From NCBI RefSeq assembly GCF_001956315.1, contig NZ_MOLY01000021.1, positions 1-52,952 of the forward strand: 52,952 nt of DNA, in the 5' to 3' direction. This document shows, piece by piece, positions 36,538-45,230 of this stretch. Source of the stretch: Sphingomonas montana (GTDB lineage Bacteria; Pseudomonadota; Alphaproteobacteria; Sphingomonadales; Sphingomonadaceae). A model generated the notes under the pieces. It did not search any database, was not told the origin of the DNA, and was given only the letters and a program-made list of their open reading frames with translations. The translations under genes were made by a program, and so were the position numbers. Position 1 is the stretch's first letter, and each line of letters starts with the position of its first letter.

Positions 36538-37613
36538 AGGCGGCGGTGATCGCGGCGGCGGCGCTGTTGCCGATCGCCACGCCGGTCGCGGCGCAGATGC
36601 CCGGCATGGGCGGAATGCACGCCATGCCGGGCATGGCGATGCCGGTCGCCAAACCGCGTGCCACCGGAAAAGGACCCGTGCGTGCGGCGCGGGCCGCCAA
36701 GGCAAGGCAACCCGTTGCAGCGCAGGCGGCGACGCCCGGTTGCCCGCCCGAACATGCGGCTATGGGGCATTGCACGGCAGCGGCGCCACCGCCCACGACA
36801 CCGCCCACGACATCGGCGGTGCCACCGGTGGAGACGCCGGTAGCGGACGGAGGGCGGCGCGGGACGGACCGGCCCGCCGGGAACGCGCCGCCGCCGGCAC
36901 CGCCGACGACGCTGGCCGCGGCGCGTTTCTACGACCCGGCCGCGATGGCGGCGGCGGATCGCCGGATGCGGGCGGAACATGGCGGGATGATGTTCAGTCG
37001 CGTGATGCTTAATCTGGCCGAGGTGCAGGCGCAGCGCGGCGAGGAAGGCTATCGGTGGGACGGCGAAGGCTGGTTCGGCGGCGACCTGAACCGGCTGGTG
37101 GTGAAGAGCGAGGGCGAGGCGGCGTTCGGGAGGCGGATCGACACGGCGGAGGTGCAGGCGCTCTACAGTCGGGCGATCGGGCCGTATTTCGACGTGCAGG
37201 CCGGGGTGCGGCAGGATCTGGGGCGGGGCACGCGCAGCTATGCCGCGATCGGGGTCGAAGGGCTGGCGCCATATTGGTTCGACGTGGAAGGCGCGCTGTT
37301 CCTGTCGAACCGCGGCGACGTGCTGGCGCGGGTCGAGGGCACCTACGACCAGCGCATCACGCAGCGGCTGATCCTGCAACCGCGCGCCGAACTGAACCTG
37401 GCGGCGCAGGACGTAGTGGCCAGCCGGATCGGGGCCGGGCTGTCCGATGCGGAACTGGGCCTGCGGCTGCGGTACGAGGTCCGGCGCGAATTCGCGCCCT
37501 ATGTGGGCGTCGCGTGGGAACGGCGGTTCGGCCGGACGGCACGGCTTGCCCGCGCGGCGGGGGAGGGGCGCGGCGGCGCGGCGCTGGTGCTGGGGGTGCG
37601 CGCCTGGTTCTGA
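36534..37613 (+). CDS. copB: Copper resistance outer membrane protein CopB
   Basis: A 359-residue outer-membrane protein that binds and sequesters copper. A signal peptide ends near PVAAQ. The N-terminal arm is Met-rich (MPGMGGMHAMPGMAMP), followed by the CPPEHAAMGHC motif (36741-36773) and a Pro/Thr linker. The CopB barrel starts around ARFYDPAAMAAADRRMR and runs through WFGGDLNRLVVKSEGE, AIGPYFDVQAGVRQDLG and YVGVAWERRFG to VLGVRAWF, all typical of the family. GTG at 36534 overlaps the copA stop (GTGA). The N-terminal Cys pair is not usual for CopB proteins I know. Confidence 0.9.
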   Translation: MKAAVIAAAALLPIATPVAAQMPGMGGMHAMPGMAMPVAKPRATGKGPVRAARAAKARQPVAAQAATPGCPPEHAAMGHCTAAAPPPTTPPTTSAVPPVETPVADGGRRGTDRPAGNAPPPAPPTTLAAARFYDPAAMAAADRRMRAEHGGMMFSRVMLNLAEVQAQRGEEGYRWDGEGWFGGDLNRLVVKSEGEAAFGRRIDTAEVQALYSRAIGPYFDVQAGVRQDLGRGTRSYAAIGVEGLAPYWFDVEGALFLSNRGDVLARVEGTYDQRITQRLILQPRAELNLAAQDVVASRIGAGLSDAELGLRLRYEVRREFAPYVGVAWERRFGRTARLARAAGEGRGGAALVLGVRAWF

Positions 37614-37650
37614 CGGTGTTCCAGGCTGATCCAGGTTGCGGCCTTTATGC

Positions 37651-37675
37651 GGAACGTGCGGTCCGTCGACCGGTT
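37651..37675 (+). promoter_or_regulatory. EcfG-type general stress promoter candidate
   Basis: GGAAC at 37651-37655, a 16-base spacer, then GGTT at 37672-37675. The known alphaproteobacterial general stress consensus is GGAAC-N16/17-CGTT, so this differs in one base of the -10 part. It lies 28 bases before the start of the SRPBCC gene, a sensible distance for a leader with the AAGGAG ribosome binding site. Confidence 0.5.
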
Positions 37676-37702
37676 TGAGCTTCTGTAACAAGGAGTTCTG
37701 CG

Positions 37703-38296
37703 ATGAACGACGGCGCGACGAACAGCGGGCGCGACGATGCGCCGCTCGCGACATCCAAACATGGCGATCCGGCGGGCGAGACCGGTGGCCGGATCCGTAA
37801 TACGGCCGGCGACCAGATCATGGCGCGCGCGGTGACGATCAACCGACCGCGGGCCGAGCTTTATGCCTATTGGCGGGACTTTGCGAACCTGGCGACGTTC
37901 ATGGAGAATGTCGAACGGATCGACGTGACGGACGATCGCCGGTCGCACTGGGTGGTCGCCGCCCCCGCCGGCAAGAGCGTCGAATGGGACGCGATCGTGA
38001 CCGAGGATCGGCCGGACGCACTGATCGCGTGGGAGACCGCCCCCGGCGCGGACGTGCCCAACAGCGGGCGGATCGAGTTTGCGGACGCGCAGGGCGGGCG
38101 TGGCACGGTGGTGACCGCGACGATCCTGTACGACCCGCCGGCCGGTATCGTCGGCAAGATCGTGGCCAAGCTGTTCCAGCGCGAACCCGCGATCCAGGCA
38201 CGCCGCGACCTGCGCCGCTTCAAGCAGCTGATGGAAACCGGCGAGATCAGCACCAACGCGATGAACCCGGCGCAGGCCGCGGCCAAGGAGGCATAG
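37703..38296 (+). CDS. SRPBCC-family (START-like) protein
   Basis: A 197-residue soluble protein with a helix-grip fold of the polyketide-cyclase/CoxG-like type: [20 protein letters not shown] opens the domain, [19 protein letters not shown] and [19 protein letters not shown] follow, and a long C-terminal helix ([11 protein letters not shown]) closes it. Proteins of this form in alphaproteobacteria are often stress-induced. The first 40 residues are polar and disordered. It has a strong AAGGAG and is the first gene of a tight trio with the dehydrogenases (gap of four bases to the next start). The molecular role is unknown; binding a hydrophobic ligand is likely. Confidence 0.85.
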   Translation: MNDGATNSGRDDAPLATSKHGDPAGETGGRIRNTAGDQIMARAVTINRPRAELYAYWRDFANLATFMENVERIDVTDDRRSHWVVAAPAGKSVEWDAIVTEDRPDALIAWETAPGADVPNSGRIEFADAQGGRGTVVTATILYDPPAGIVGKIVAKLFQREPAIQARRDLRRFKQLMETGEISTNAMNPAQAAAKEA

Positions 38297-38300
38297 TCCA

Positions 38301-39500
38301 ATGCGCGCACTTGCCTGGCACGGCCGCCACGACGTTCGCGTCGATACCGTCGACGATCCGGAGATCGTCAACAAGCGCGACGCGATCATCAAGGTCACGT
38401 CCACCGCCATCTGCGGGTCCGACCTGCATCTGTATGACGGCTATATCCCGACGATGAAGGCGGGCGATATCCTGGGTCACGAGTTCATGGGCGAGGTGGT
38501 GGAGACCGGACCCGGCAGCACGTTGCAGAAGGGCCAGCGCGTCGTCGTGCCGTTCACGATCGCGTGCGGATCCTGCTTCCACTGCGGCAAGCAGCAATAT
38601 TCGGCATGCGACAACGGCAACCCGGCCGACAACCAGGATATTGCCGAGACGCTGTACGGGCAGCCGATGTCCGGACTGTTCGGGTACAGCCACATGACGG
38701 GCGGTTATGCGGGCGGTCAGGCGGAATATGTCCGCGTGCCATATTCCGACGTCGGGCCGATCGTGATCCCGGACGGGGTCGACGACGACAAGGTGCTGTT
38801 CCTGTCCGACATACTGCCGACCGGATGGCAGGCGGCGGAGAATGCCGACATCGAACCGGGCGATACCGTTGCGGTGTGGGGATGCGGCCCGGTCGGGCTG
38901 TTCGCGGTGCAGTCCGCGTTCCTCATGGGCGCGGCGCGGGTGATCGCGATCGACCATTTCCCGAAGCGGCTGGAACTGGCCCGGCGGTTCGGCGCGGAGA
39001 CGATCAATTTCGAGGAAACCGCCACCTACGATGCGCTGATGCAGATGACCGGCGGGATCGGGCCGGATGCATGCATCGACAGCGTGGGGCTGGAGGCGCA
39101 CGGCCTGTTCGTCGATAATGTGATCGACCAGATCAAGAAATCGACGTTTCTCGGCACGGACCGGATCCATTCGATCCGCCAGGCGATCGTCGCGTGTCGC
39201 AAGGGCGGGCGCGTGTCGATGCCGGCCGTCTATGGCGGGATCGTCGACAAGTTCCCGTTGGGTGCGTTCATGGAGAAGGGGCTGACGCTGAAGACCGGCC
39301 AGACGCATGTGCAGCGCTATCTGCCGGGCCTGCTGAACGCGATCATGGAGGGAAAGATCGATACGACCTTCCTCATCAGCCACCGCATGCCGCTGGAGCA
39401 GGCGCCGGAAGCGTACCGGATGTTCCACGACGAACAGAATGACGTGACGAAGATCGTGCTGAAGCCCGGCATGGCCGTGCCCGCACCCGCCGCCGCCTGA
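38301..39500 (+). CDS. Zinc-dependent alcohol dehydrogenase, formaldehyde-dehydrogenase-like
   Basis: A 399-residue medium-chain dehydrogenase. Catalytic zinc ligands are in [10 protein letters not shown] and GHEFMGEV; structural zinc ligands in [16 protein letters not shown]; the NAD-binding site reads [16 protein letters not shown]. Length and the SMPAVYGG and [10 protein letters not shown] segments match the group of glutathione-independent formaldehyde dehydrogenase-like enzymes. It oxidises an alcohol or aldehyde in the cytoplasm; substrate unknown. AAGGAGG lies inside the end of the preceding gene, supporting coupling. Confidence 0.9.
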   Translation: MRALAWHGRHDVRVDTVDDPEIVNKRDAIIKVTSTAICGSDLHLYDGYIPTMKAGDILGHEFMGEVVETGPGSTLQKGQRVVVPFTIACGSCFHCGKQQYSACDNGNPADNQDIAETLYGQPMSGLFGYSHMTGGYAGGQAEYVRVPYSDVGPIVIPDGVDDDKVLFLSDILPTGWQAAENADIEPGDTVAVWGCGPVGLFAVQSAFLMGAARVIAIDHFPKRLELARRFGAETINFEETATYDALMQMTGGIGPDACIDSVGLEAHGLFVDNVIDQIKKSTFLGTDRIHSIRQAIVACRKGGRVSMPAVYGGIVDKFPLGAFMEKGLTLKTGQTHVQRYLPGLLNAIMEGKIDTTFLISHRMPLEQAPEAYRMFHDEQNDVTKIVLKPGMAVPAPAAA

Positions 39501-39513
39501 AGGAGACAAGACC

Positions 39514-40299
39514 ATGTCCGACCGTAAATATGCCGTCATCACCGGGGCCTCGACGGGCATCGGATTCGAACTCGCCAGCCTGGCCGCGGAGAATGGCTAC
39601 GACATATTGGTCGTGGCCGACGAGGCGTTGATCGACGCGGCGGCCGCCGATTTCCGGACGCATGGCGGGGCGGTGGAATCGCTTCAGGCCGACCTGTCGA
39701 CCATCGAAGGCGTCGACGCGCTGATCGCGGCCACCAACGGGCGGACCATCGACCTGTTATGCGCCAATGCCGGGCGTGGACTGGGCAAGGGGTTCCTCGA
39801 TCAGGACGTGGCGGACTGGCGGCGGGTGGTCGACACCAACATCACGGGCACGCTGTACCTGTTGCAGACCGTGCTGCGCGACATGGTGGCGCGCGACGCC
39901 GGCAAGGTGCTGGTCACCGGGTCGATCGCGGGGTTCATCCCGGGCAGTTTCCAGGCGGTGTACAACGGCACCAAGGCGTTCGTGGACAGCTTCACCGATG
40001 CGATCCGCGACGAATTGAAGGAGGCCAAGGGCGTCACGATCACGACGCTGATGCCCGGGCCGGTGGAAACCGAGTTCTTCGACCGGGCCGACATGATGGA
40101 CACGTCGGTCGGCGTGTCGGAGAGCAAGAGCGAGGCCGGCGACGTGGCGCGCGACGGCTGGGACGCGGTGATGGCAGGCAAGGCGAGCGTCGTGTCCGGC
40201 TGGAAGAACAAGGTTCAGGTCGCGATGGCGCATGTGACGCCGGCCCCGATTTTGGCGCACATGCACCGTAACATGGCCGAACCGGGCAGCGCGGAGTGA
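39514..40299 (+). CDS. Short-chain dehydrogenase/reductase
   Basis: A 261-residue classical SDR. The cofactor motif is TGASTGIG, the NNAG-type motif reads CANAGRG, and the catalytic set is S (VTGSIAG), Y and K (YNGTKAF). PGPVETEFF is the loop after the active site. It acts on a carbonyl or hydroxyl with NAD(P). Third gene of the SRPBCC/ADH/SDR operon (AAGGAG, 13 bases after the previous stop), so it may act on the product of the neighbouring dehydrogenase or be a general detoxifier during stress. Confidence 0.9.
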   Translation: MSDRKYAVITGASTGIGFELASLAAENGYDILVVADEALIDAAAADFRTHGGAVESLQADLSTIEGVDALIAATNGRTIDLLCANAGRGLGKGFLDQDVADWRRVVDTNITGTLYLLQTVLRDMVARDAGKVLVTGSIAGFIPGSFQAVYNGTKAFVDSFTDAIRDELKEAKGVTITTLMPGPVETEFFDRADMMDTSVGVSESKSEAGDVARDGWDAVMAGKASVVSGWKNKVQVAMAHVTPAPILAHMHRNMAEPGSAE

Positions 40300-40437
40300 C
40301 GGCCGGCGGGGTTTTTCGAGCGGCTGGGTCTGATACTCTTGACCTGGCCTGCCATCGCTGGGCGGTCGGTGCGGTGTTCCGGCCGTTACCGACCGCCTGA
40401 CGGCGATGGCCGGCCGAGACTGCGGGCTTTGCTTTCC

Positions 40438-40469
40438 ACCGTCATCCTGACGGAAGTCAGGATGACGGT
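40438..40469. terminator. Perfect 14-bp hairpin between convergent genes
   Basis: ACCGTCATCCTGAC (40438-40451), loop GGAA, then GTCAGGATGACGGT (40456-40469): a perfect stem of 14 pairs. It lies between the convergent SDR and siderophore-receptor genes and could terminate both. The sequence (GTCATCCTGAC with its complement) has the look of a dispersed genomic palindrome of alphaproteobacteria; only this one copy is in the window. Confidence 0.65.
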
Positions 40470-40506
40470 AGGAATGACGCGGCGAGTCGGGTTCAAATAA
40501 CGCTGA

Positions 40507-42801
40507 TCACCATTTGTAGCGGAGCGTACCGACGACGGTGCGGGATGCGCCGAAATAGCAGCTGTTGTTGAAGAAGCAGCTGGCGATGTGGCGTTTGTCG
40601 AACAGGTTGGTCGCGTTGACCATGGCCGAGAAGCCTTCGAGCGCGGGCGCGGCCTTGCCCAGGTCGTAGCCGAGGACCGCATCGACCAGGACGAAACCGG
40701 GGCTGCGGAACCGGGTCAGGATCGTGCGGCCGGCGATGATCTGCGACGCCGTGCCGTCCGATGCGCCGACGTAGCGGACGCCGGCACCGACGTTCAGGCC
40801 GGACAGCGGCCCCGATGCGCGGCGATCGCGGGCAAGATCGTAGGACAGGAAGCTCGCCGCGCTCCAGGTCGGCACGCCGAGCGGCTTGGTGCCGGTGGCA
40901 CCGCTGACCAGCCCGACCTTGGCGGGGTCGTTGCCCTTGGTCACTTTCGGATCGGTATAGGTGCCGGCCACCACGACATCGACGCCGGGCAGGATTTCAC
41001 CGCGCCCTTCCAGTTCGATGCCGCGGATCGCGACCTCGCCGATCTGGATGTTGGAATTGGCCGGGATGTTGCCGGTGCCGGCGGCCGGATCGGCGACGGG
41101 CACGCGGCGGCGGCGCAGGTCGAACGCGGACAGCGTGAACAGCGCGTTGGTGCCCGGCACCTGATATTTGATGCCACCTTCATATTGCCGGCCGGTGACC
41201 GGATCGAACGGCGTACCATCGAACAGCGTGCCGGTCTGCGGTTCGAAGCTTTCGGAATAGCTGAAGAACGGTGCGGCGCCGAAGCCGAATTCGTACAGCG
41301 CGCCCAGCCGCATCGTGAAGGCGGTCTGGTCCAGCCGGGTGACGCCGTTCGTGACCCGGTTGACCGAGGTCTGGTCGTACCAGTCGTAGCGGCCGCTGGC
41401 GATCAGCTGCAACCCGCCGATCGCGACCTGATCCTGCAGATAGACGCCGGTCTGGTTGACGCGGCGATCGCCCCGCGTCTGGGTAAGCGGGAAATCGCGG
41501 ACCGGCAGGCCGTAGACCGGTGCGAACAGGTTCAGGTTGGGAATGCCCTGCGCGACGCCGGTGTTGAACTGTTGCGCGTTGGACCCGCGGTTGTTCTGAT
41601 AGTCGAGCCCGGCCAGCACGGTGTGGCGCAGCGGGCCGGTATCGAACGTGCCGGTGACGCGGTTGTCGAGGGTGAGCGTGCGGAAATCCTCGTCCGATCC
41701 GCCCCCGCCGCGGACGATGGTGCCGAAATCGGTGTTCGCATTGGCACCCGTGCCGGTGACCGCGAAATCCGAAAGATAGACCTGCCGGTAATGCAGTTTG
41801 GTCCGCAGCCAGCGCATGTTTGACGTGAAGCTGAAGGCCGGCGAGAAATCGTGGCGGAAGAGCGTGGACACCGAGGTCTGGCGGCGATCGAATGCCTCGT
41901 AATCGGGTTCGCTGACGTTCAGGTCGGTCGGAAACCGGCCGAGCGGGTTGGCGAGCGCGGAACCATAGACCGACACGCCGCTGTAGGAGGCGGCCTGCGG
42001 ATCGCGCTGATAGTTCAGGATGAGCGAGAGGCTGGTATCGGCATCCGGCGCGAAGGTGAGCATCGGGCGGATATAATAGCGTTCGTTGGTGGTCCGCGCG
42101 ATGAAGCCGTCGCTGCGTTCGCCGCCGCCGATCACGCGGAACAGCCAGCGGTCGGACGCGTCGAGCGGCTGGTTGATGTCGATCGACCCGCGGGCAAGGT
42201 CGTAATTGCCGCCGGCCAGTTCCACCTGCCCGCCGCGGCCCGCATAGGGCAGTTTGCTGGTGAGGTTGACGAGGCCGCCGGGGGTGGAGTTGCCGTACAG
42301 GACGGAAGCAGGGCCCTTGATGACGTCCACCCGGTCGATCAGATGGAAATCGACCTGCGGCGTGGCGTAGATGCCACCGAGCAGCCGCATGCCGTCCAGA
42401 TACACGCCGGGGGAAAAGCCGCGGACGAACAGCTGGTCGTAACGCGTCGCGACGCCGCCGCGCTGGTTGGGTGCGACGCCCGCGACATAGGTGAGCGCCT
42501 GGTTGATCGACAGCGCGTTGCGGCGGACCAGTTCGGCATTGTCGATGACGGTGATGGCCTGCGGCGTTTCGATCAGGGGAGTATCGGTCTTGGTGCCGGT
42601 GATGCCCGGCCGGGCGGTACGGGCGCCGGTGACGACGACGGTTTCCGGGACATCGCGATCGTCGGTGGCGGCGGTAGCAAGGTCCGCGGCGGCAAGGGCG
42701 GGCGTGGCGGCACCGAGCATCAGCAGCGCGAACAGCGCCGCGCGGCGCACCCCGCACACCGCGGAACGCGAGAGGACTGGCATAACGATCATCAAATTCA
42801 C
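40507..42801 (-). CDS. TonB-dependent siderophore receptor
   Basis: A 764-residue outer-membrane receptor of the FhuA/FcuA/Fiu type. A signal peptide ends near ATPALAA; the plug opens at ETVVVTGARTARPGITGTKT and shows DTPLIETPQAITVI and VDVIKGPASVLYGNSTPGGL, the classical siderophore-receptor signature. The barrel ends VVGTLRYKW, with a terminal aromatic residue. It has no STN domain, so it is a passive importer rather than a sensor. It is divergent from the DUF3649/PepSY/DUF3325 block, a known partner set for Fe(III)-siderophore uptake, and the shared gap has a Fur-like palindrome. The exact siderophore cannot be told. Confidence 0.93.
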   Translation of the reverse strand: MNLMIVMPVLSRSAVCGVRRAALFALLMLGAATPALAAADLATAATDDRDVPETVVVTGARTARPGITGTKTDTPLIETPQAITVIDNAELVRRNALSINQALTYVAGVAPNQRGGVATRYDQLFVRGFSPGVYLDGMRLLGGIYATPQVDFHLIDRVDVIKGPASVLYGNSTPGGLVNLTSKLPYAGRGGQVELAGGNYDLARGSIDINQPLDASDRWLFRVIGGGERSDGFIARTTNERYYIRPMLTFAPDADTSLSLILNYQRDPQAASYSGVSVYGSALANPLGRFPTDLNVSEPDYEAFDRRQTSVSTLFRHDFSPAFSFTSNMRWLRTKLHYRQVYLSDFAVTGTGANANTDFGTIVRGGGGSDEDFRTLTLDNRVTGTFDTGPLRHTVLAGLDYQNNRGSNAQQFNTGVAQGIPNLNLFAPVYGLPVRDFPLTQTRGDRRVNQTGVYLQDQVAIGGLQLIASGRYDWYDQTSVNRVTNGVTRLDQTAFTMRLGALYEFGFGAAPFFSYSESFEPQTGTLFDGTPFDPVTGRQYEGGIKYQVPGTNALFTLSAFDLRRRRVPVADPAAGTGNIPANSNIQIGEVAIRGIELEGRGEILPGVDVVVAGTYTDPKVTKGNDPAKVGLVSGATGTKPLGVPTWSAASFLSYDLARDRRASGPLSGLNVGAGVRYVGASDGTASQIIAGRTILTRFRSPGFVLVDAVLGYDLGKAAPALEGFSAMVNATNLFDKRHIASCFFNNSCYFGASRTVVGTLRYKW

Positions 42802-42823
42802 CCCTGGTACATCGCATTGCTAT

Positions 42824-42838
42824 TGCGACTGACTCGCA
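42824..42838. promoter_or_regulatory. Fur-box-like palindrome in the divergent iron promoter
   Basis: TGCGACTGACTCGCA is an inverted repeat TGCGA-N5-TCGCA, sitting 23 bases before the receptor start and between two iron-uptake transcription units. Sites of the form TGCGAnTnATTCGCA in front of siderophore receptors are typical for Fur control in alphaproteobacteria (general knowledge). The flanking GCATTGCTATTGCGA adds a partial second half-site. Repression under iron excess is the likely outcome. Confidence 0.5.
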
Positions 42839-42904
42839 TGTCTCCTAGAAGAGCGATCGACGCGGTGCAAGAGTGTGATCGGAAAAATCGATGAGTGTGG
42901 GGCA

Positions 42905-43201
42905 GTGAGGGTAGCGCGACGACGCAGTGGGGGACGGCGCGTCGCGATGGCGGCGCGGGCATCGACCGCGTTGCTGGGCGGCTATGCCGCGACGGCGGCG
43001 ATCGCCACGCTGGCCGCGCGGTTGCTGCCCGGCACGGCGGTCGAGGCGACGGCCTGGGCGATGACGGTGTCCTTCCTGCTCTATGCCGCCATCGTGTTGT
43101 GGGCGTTTGCCGAGCGCCGGCTGATGCGCGTGATCGCGACGATCTGGCTGGCGGCGCTGGTGCCGGCCGGCATCGTTGCCGCGATCGGTCTGCGGCCATG
43201 A
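42905..43201 (+). CDS. DUF3649-type small iron-uptake membrane protein
   Basis: About 98 residues, with three hydrophobic helices (ALLGGYAATAAIATLAARLL, AWAMTVSFLLYAAIVLWAF, IATIWLAALVPAGIVAAIGL) and a basic N-terminus. Length, topology and its place before a PepSY protein and a DUF3325 protein, next to a siderophore receptor, fit the DUF3649 iron-transport-associated family. Its stop overlaps the next start (ATGA). The start is uncertain: GTG 42905, GTG 42875 and ATG 42947 are all in frame; the conserved part starts after 42947. Confidence 0.7.
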   Translation: MRVARRRSGGRRVAMAARASTALLGGYAATAAIATLAARLLPGTAVEATAWAMTVSFLLYAAIVLWAFAERRLMRVIATIWLAALVPAGIVAAIGLRP

Positions 43202-44790
43202 CCGGGGTGCAGGACGAGGTCCCGCAGGGATTGCGCAAGGTGATGGCGTGGATCCACGGCTGGCTGGGGCTGCTGGCCGGGTGGATGCTGTTCGCGATGT
43301 TCCTGACCGGGACCGCCAGCTATTTCCGGCCGGAAATCACGCAGTGGATGCAGCCGGAGATGCGCGCCGCGCCGGTGCCGCCCGAACGCAGCGCGGCGGA
43401 TGCGGTCCGGTATCTGCAGACGTTGGCCGGCGATGCGGCGCAATGGGCGATCTACCTGCCCGACACGCGTACGGCGGTGACCCGCGCCTATGTGCAGGAC
43501 GCCCCGCCGCCGCCCGGCAGCCCGCCCAAGAAGCGCCGGCCCGAAATCGTGATCGACCCGGCGACGGGCGTGCAGACCACCGCGCGCGACACGCGGGGCG
43601 GCGAGCAGTTCTACCGGTTTCATTTCCAGTTGCAGTTGCCGCACCCATGGGGACGCTGGCTGGCCGGGCTGTGCGGCATGTTCATGCTGGTCGCGATCAT
43701 CTCCGGCGTCATCACGCACAAGCGGATCTTCGCCGATTTCTTCCTGTTGCGGTGGGGGAAGGGGCAGCGCAGCTGGCTGGACGCGCATAATGTGTCGGCC
43801 GTGCTGGCACTGCCCTATCATGCGATGATCACCTATACCGGGCTCATCACGCTGGCGGCGCTGTACATGCCGTGGCCGGCCCGCACGAACTTCCCCACGC
43901 CCGACGCCTATTATCGCGCGATGACGGGCGAACCGCCCGAAACACCCGCAACCGGACGGGCGGTGCCGCTGGCATCGGTGTCTGCGATGGTGCGGGCGGC
44001 GGAACGCGAATGGCCGGGCGGGCGCGCATCGCGGCTGATCGTCCGCCATCCGGGCGATGCCGCAGCGACGGTGACCGTCGTCCGCCACGCGGGCGACGGG
44101 ATGAACGCGCGCGGCGCCACGATCACCTATGCCGGCACGGACGGACGCCGGCTGGCGGCATCGGCACCGCCGGGCGCGGGGGTCGCGACGGCGGGCGTGA
44201 TGCTGGGGCTGCACCTGGGCAGTTTCGCGGGGCCGGCGATGCGCTGGCTGTTCTTCCTGCTCGGCCTGACGGGCACGGCGATGGTGGGAACCGGATTGCT
44301 GCTGTGGACCGCCAAGCGGCGTCGGCCGGGGGCCGCGCCGTTCCTCGGCCTGCGGCTGGTCGAGCGGCTGAATATCGCGGCGGTGGCCGCGTTGCCGGCC
44401 GGGATGGCGGCGTTCCTGCTGGCAAACCGGCTGATCCCGGCGGGGCAGGCCGGGCGGGCGGACACGGAGGTGGCGGCGATGTTCTGGATCTGGGGCGGGG
44501 TGGCCGTGGCCGGCTGGCTGCGGCCGGCACGGCGGGCATGGGCGGAGACGCTGGCGCTGTCCGCGGTGCTGTTCGCGGCAATCCCGGTCGTCAACGCGAT
44601 CACCACCGACCGCGGGCTTGACCGGACGCTGTTCGGCGATGGTGACGCGCTGTTCCGCGCGTTCGACCTGGCGATGCTGGCGATCGCGCTGCTGCTGGCG
44701 TTCGGGGCGAGCCGGGCGGGGCGGCGGCCGGTGCCGGCGCGGGCGCCGCGACGCAGGATCGAACGAAAGGAACCGGCCCATGCTGGCTGA
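43198..44790 (+). CDS. PepSY-associated membrane protein, siderophore reductase-like
   Basis: A 530-residue inner-membrane protein. Helix 1 (HGWLGLLAGWMLFAMFLTGT) is followed by a periplasmic PepSY-type domain (about 45-150), then FHFQLQLPHPWGRWLAGLCG with the conserved His, ISGVITHKRIFADFFLLRWG, and LDAHNVSAVLALPYHAMITY, plus three or four further helices. Such proteins bind haem or flavin and are thought to reduce Fe(III) from siderophores at the periplasmic side. Both neighbours are coupled to it by overlap (4 and 11 bases). The HG, HF and H-N residues are the probable haem ligands. Confidence 0.88.
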   Translation: MTGVQDEVPQGLRKVMAWIHGWLGLLAGWMLFAMFLTGTASYFRPEITQWMQPEMRAAPVPPERSAADAVRYLQTLAGDAAQWAIYLPDTRTAVTRAYVQDAPPPPGSPPKKRRPEIVIDPATGVQTTARDTRGGEQFYRFHFQLQLPHPWGRWLAGLCGMFMLVAIISGVITHKRIFADFFLLRWGKGQRSWLDAHNVSAVLALPYHAMITYTGLITLAALYMPWPARTNFPTPDAYYRAMTGEPPETPATGRAVPLASVSAMVRAAEREWPGGRASRLIVRHPGDAAATVTVVRHAGDGMNARGATITYAGTDGRRLAASAPPGAGVATAGVMLGLHLGSFAGPAMRWLFFLLGLTGTAMVGTGLLLWTAKRRRPGAAPFLGLRLVERLNIAAVAALPAGMAAFLLANRLIPAGQAGRADTEVAAMFWIWGGVAVAGWLRPARRAWAETLALSAVLFAAIPVVNAITTDRGLDRTLFGDGDALFRAFDLAMLAIALLLAFGASRAGRRPVPARAPRRRIERKEPAHAG

Positions 44791-45124
44791 ACTCTGCCTG
44801 AGCTATTGCGGCATGGCGGCGCTGGCGCTGGCGACATACCGGCTGCGCGACCTGCGGCCGGTGCCGGTCGGGCCGCTGCGCGCGGCCGGTATGGTCCTGC
44901 TGGCGGGGGCGCTGGCGGGGGCGGTCCTGCGGCTGGGCGCGGGGCAGGGGGTGGTCGCCTTTCTGGCGACGGCGGGGCTGGCCGGGATCGCGCTGGTGCT
45001 GATCCTGTCCGCGCGGCCGCGGGTCGCGGTGTCGCCGCTGTTGTTCGCCGTGCGCGTGGCGGGGGCGACGCGGCGACCGATGGGTACGGCGCTGCACCCC
45101 GACGGCGCATCCGCCGGCGGGTAG
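44780..45124 (+). CDS. DUF3325-type membrane protein
   Basis: A 114-residue protein with three hydrophobic segments (LCLSYCGMAALALATY, AAGMVLLAGALAGAVLRLG, GVVAFLATAGLAGIALVLILS). Position as last gene after DUF3649 and PepSY proteins identifies it as the DUF3325 member of the iron block; the conserved sequence itself is short. It starts 11 bases inside the PepSY gene. Function unknown, probably part of the same membrane reductase complex. Confidence 0.75.
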   Translation: MLAELCLSYCGMAALALATYRLRDLRPVPVGPLRAAGMVLLAGALAGAVLRLGAGQGVVAFLATAGLAGIALVLILSARPRVAVSPLLFAVRVAGATRRPMGTALHPDGASAGG

Positions 45125-45230
45125 CGTCCGGTGCGTCAGGCGTGGTCGGTGCGTCCGGGCTTGGGGCCATCCTTCATGAAGCGTTAGTATCCCCACGCTA
45201 CGCAACAGGTTGAATTCAGGGGAATCTGCA

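Noticed and set aside
29515-36705. Reverse-strand open frame of about 2396 codons
   Set aside because: It runs antisense to the receptor, autotransporter and copper genes, which all have clear domains. Its translation is Arg/His/Asp/Gln-rich without domains. GC-rich third positions on the true strand remove stops from the opposite frame.
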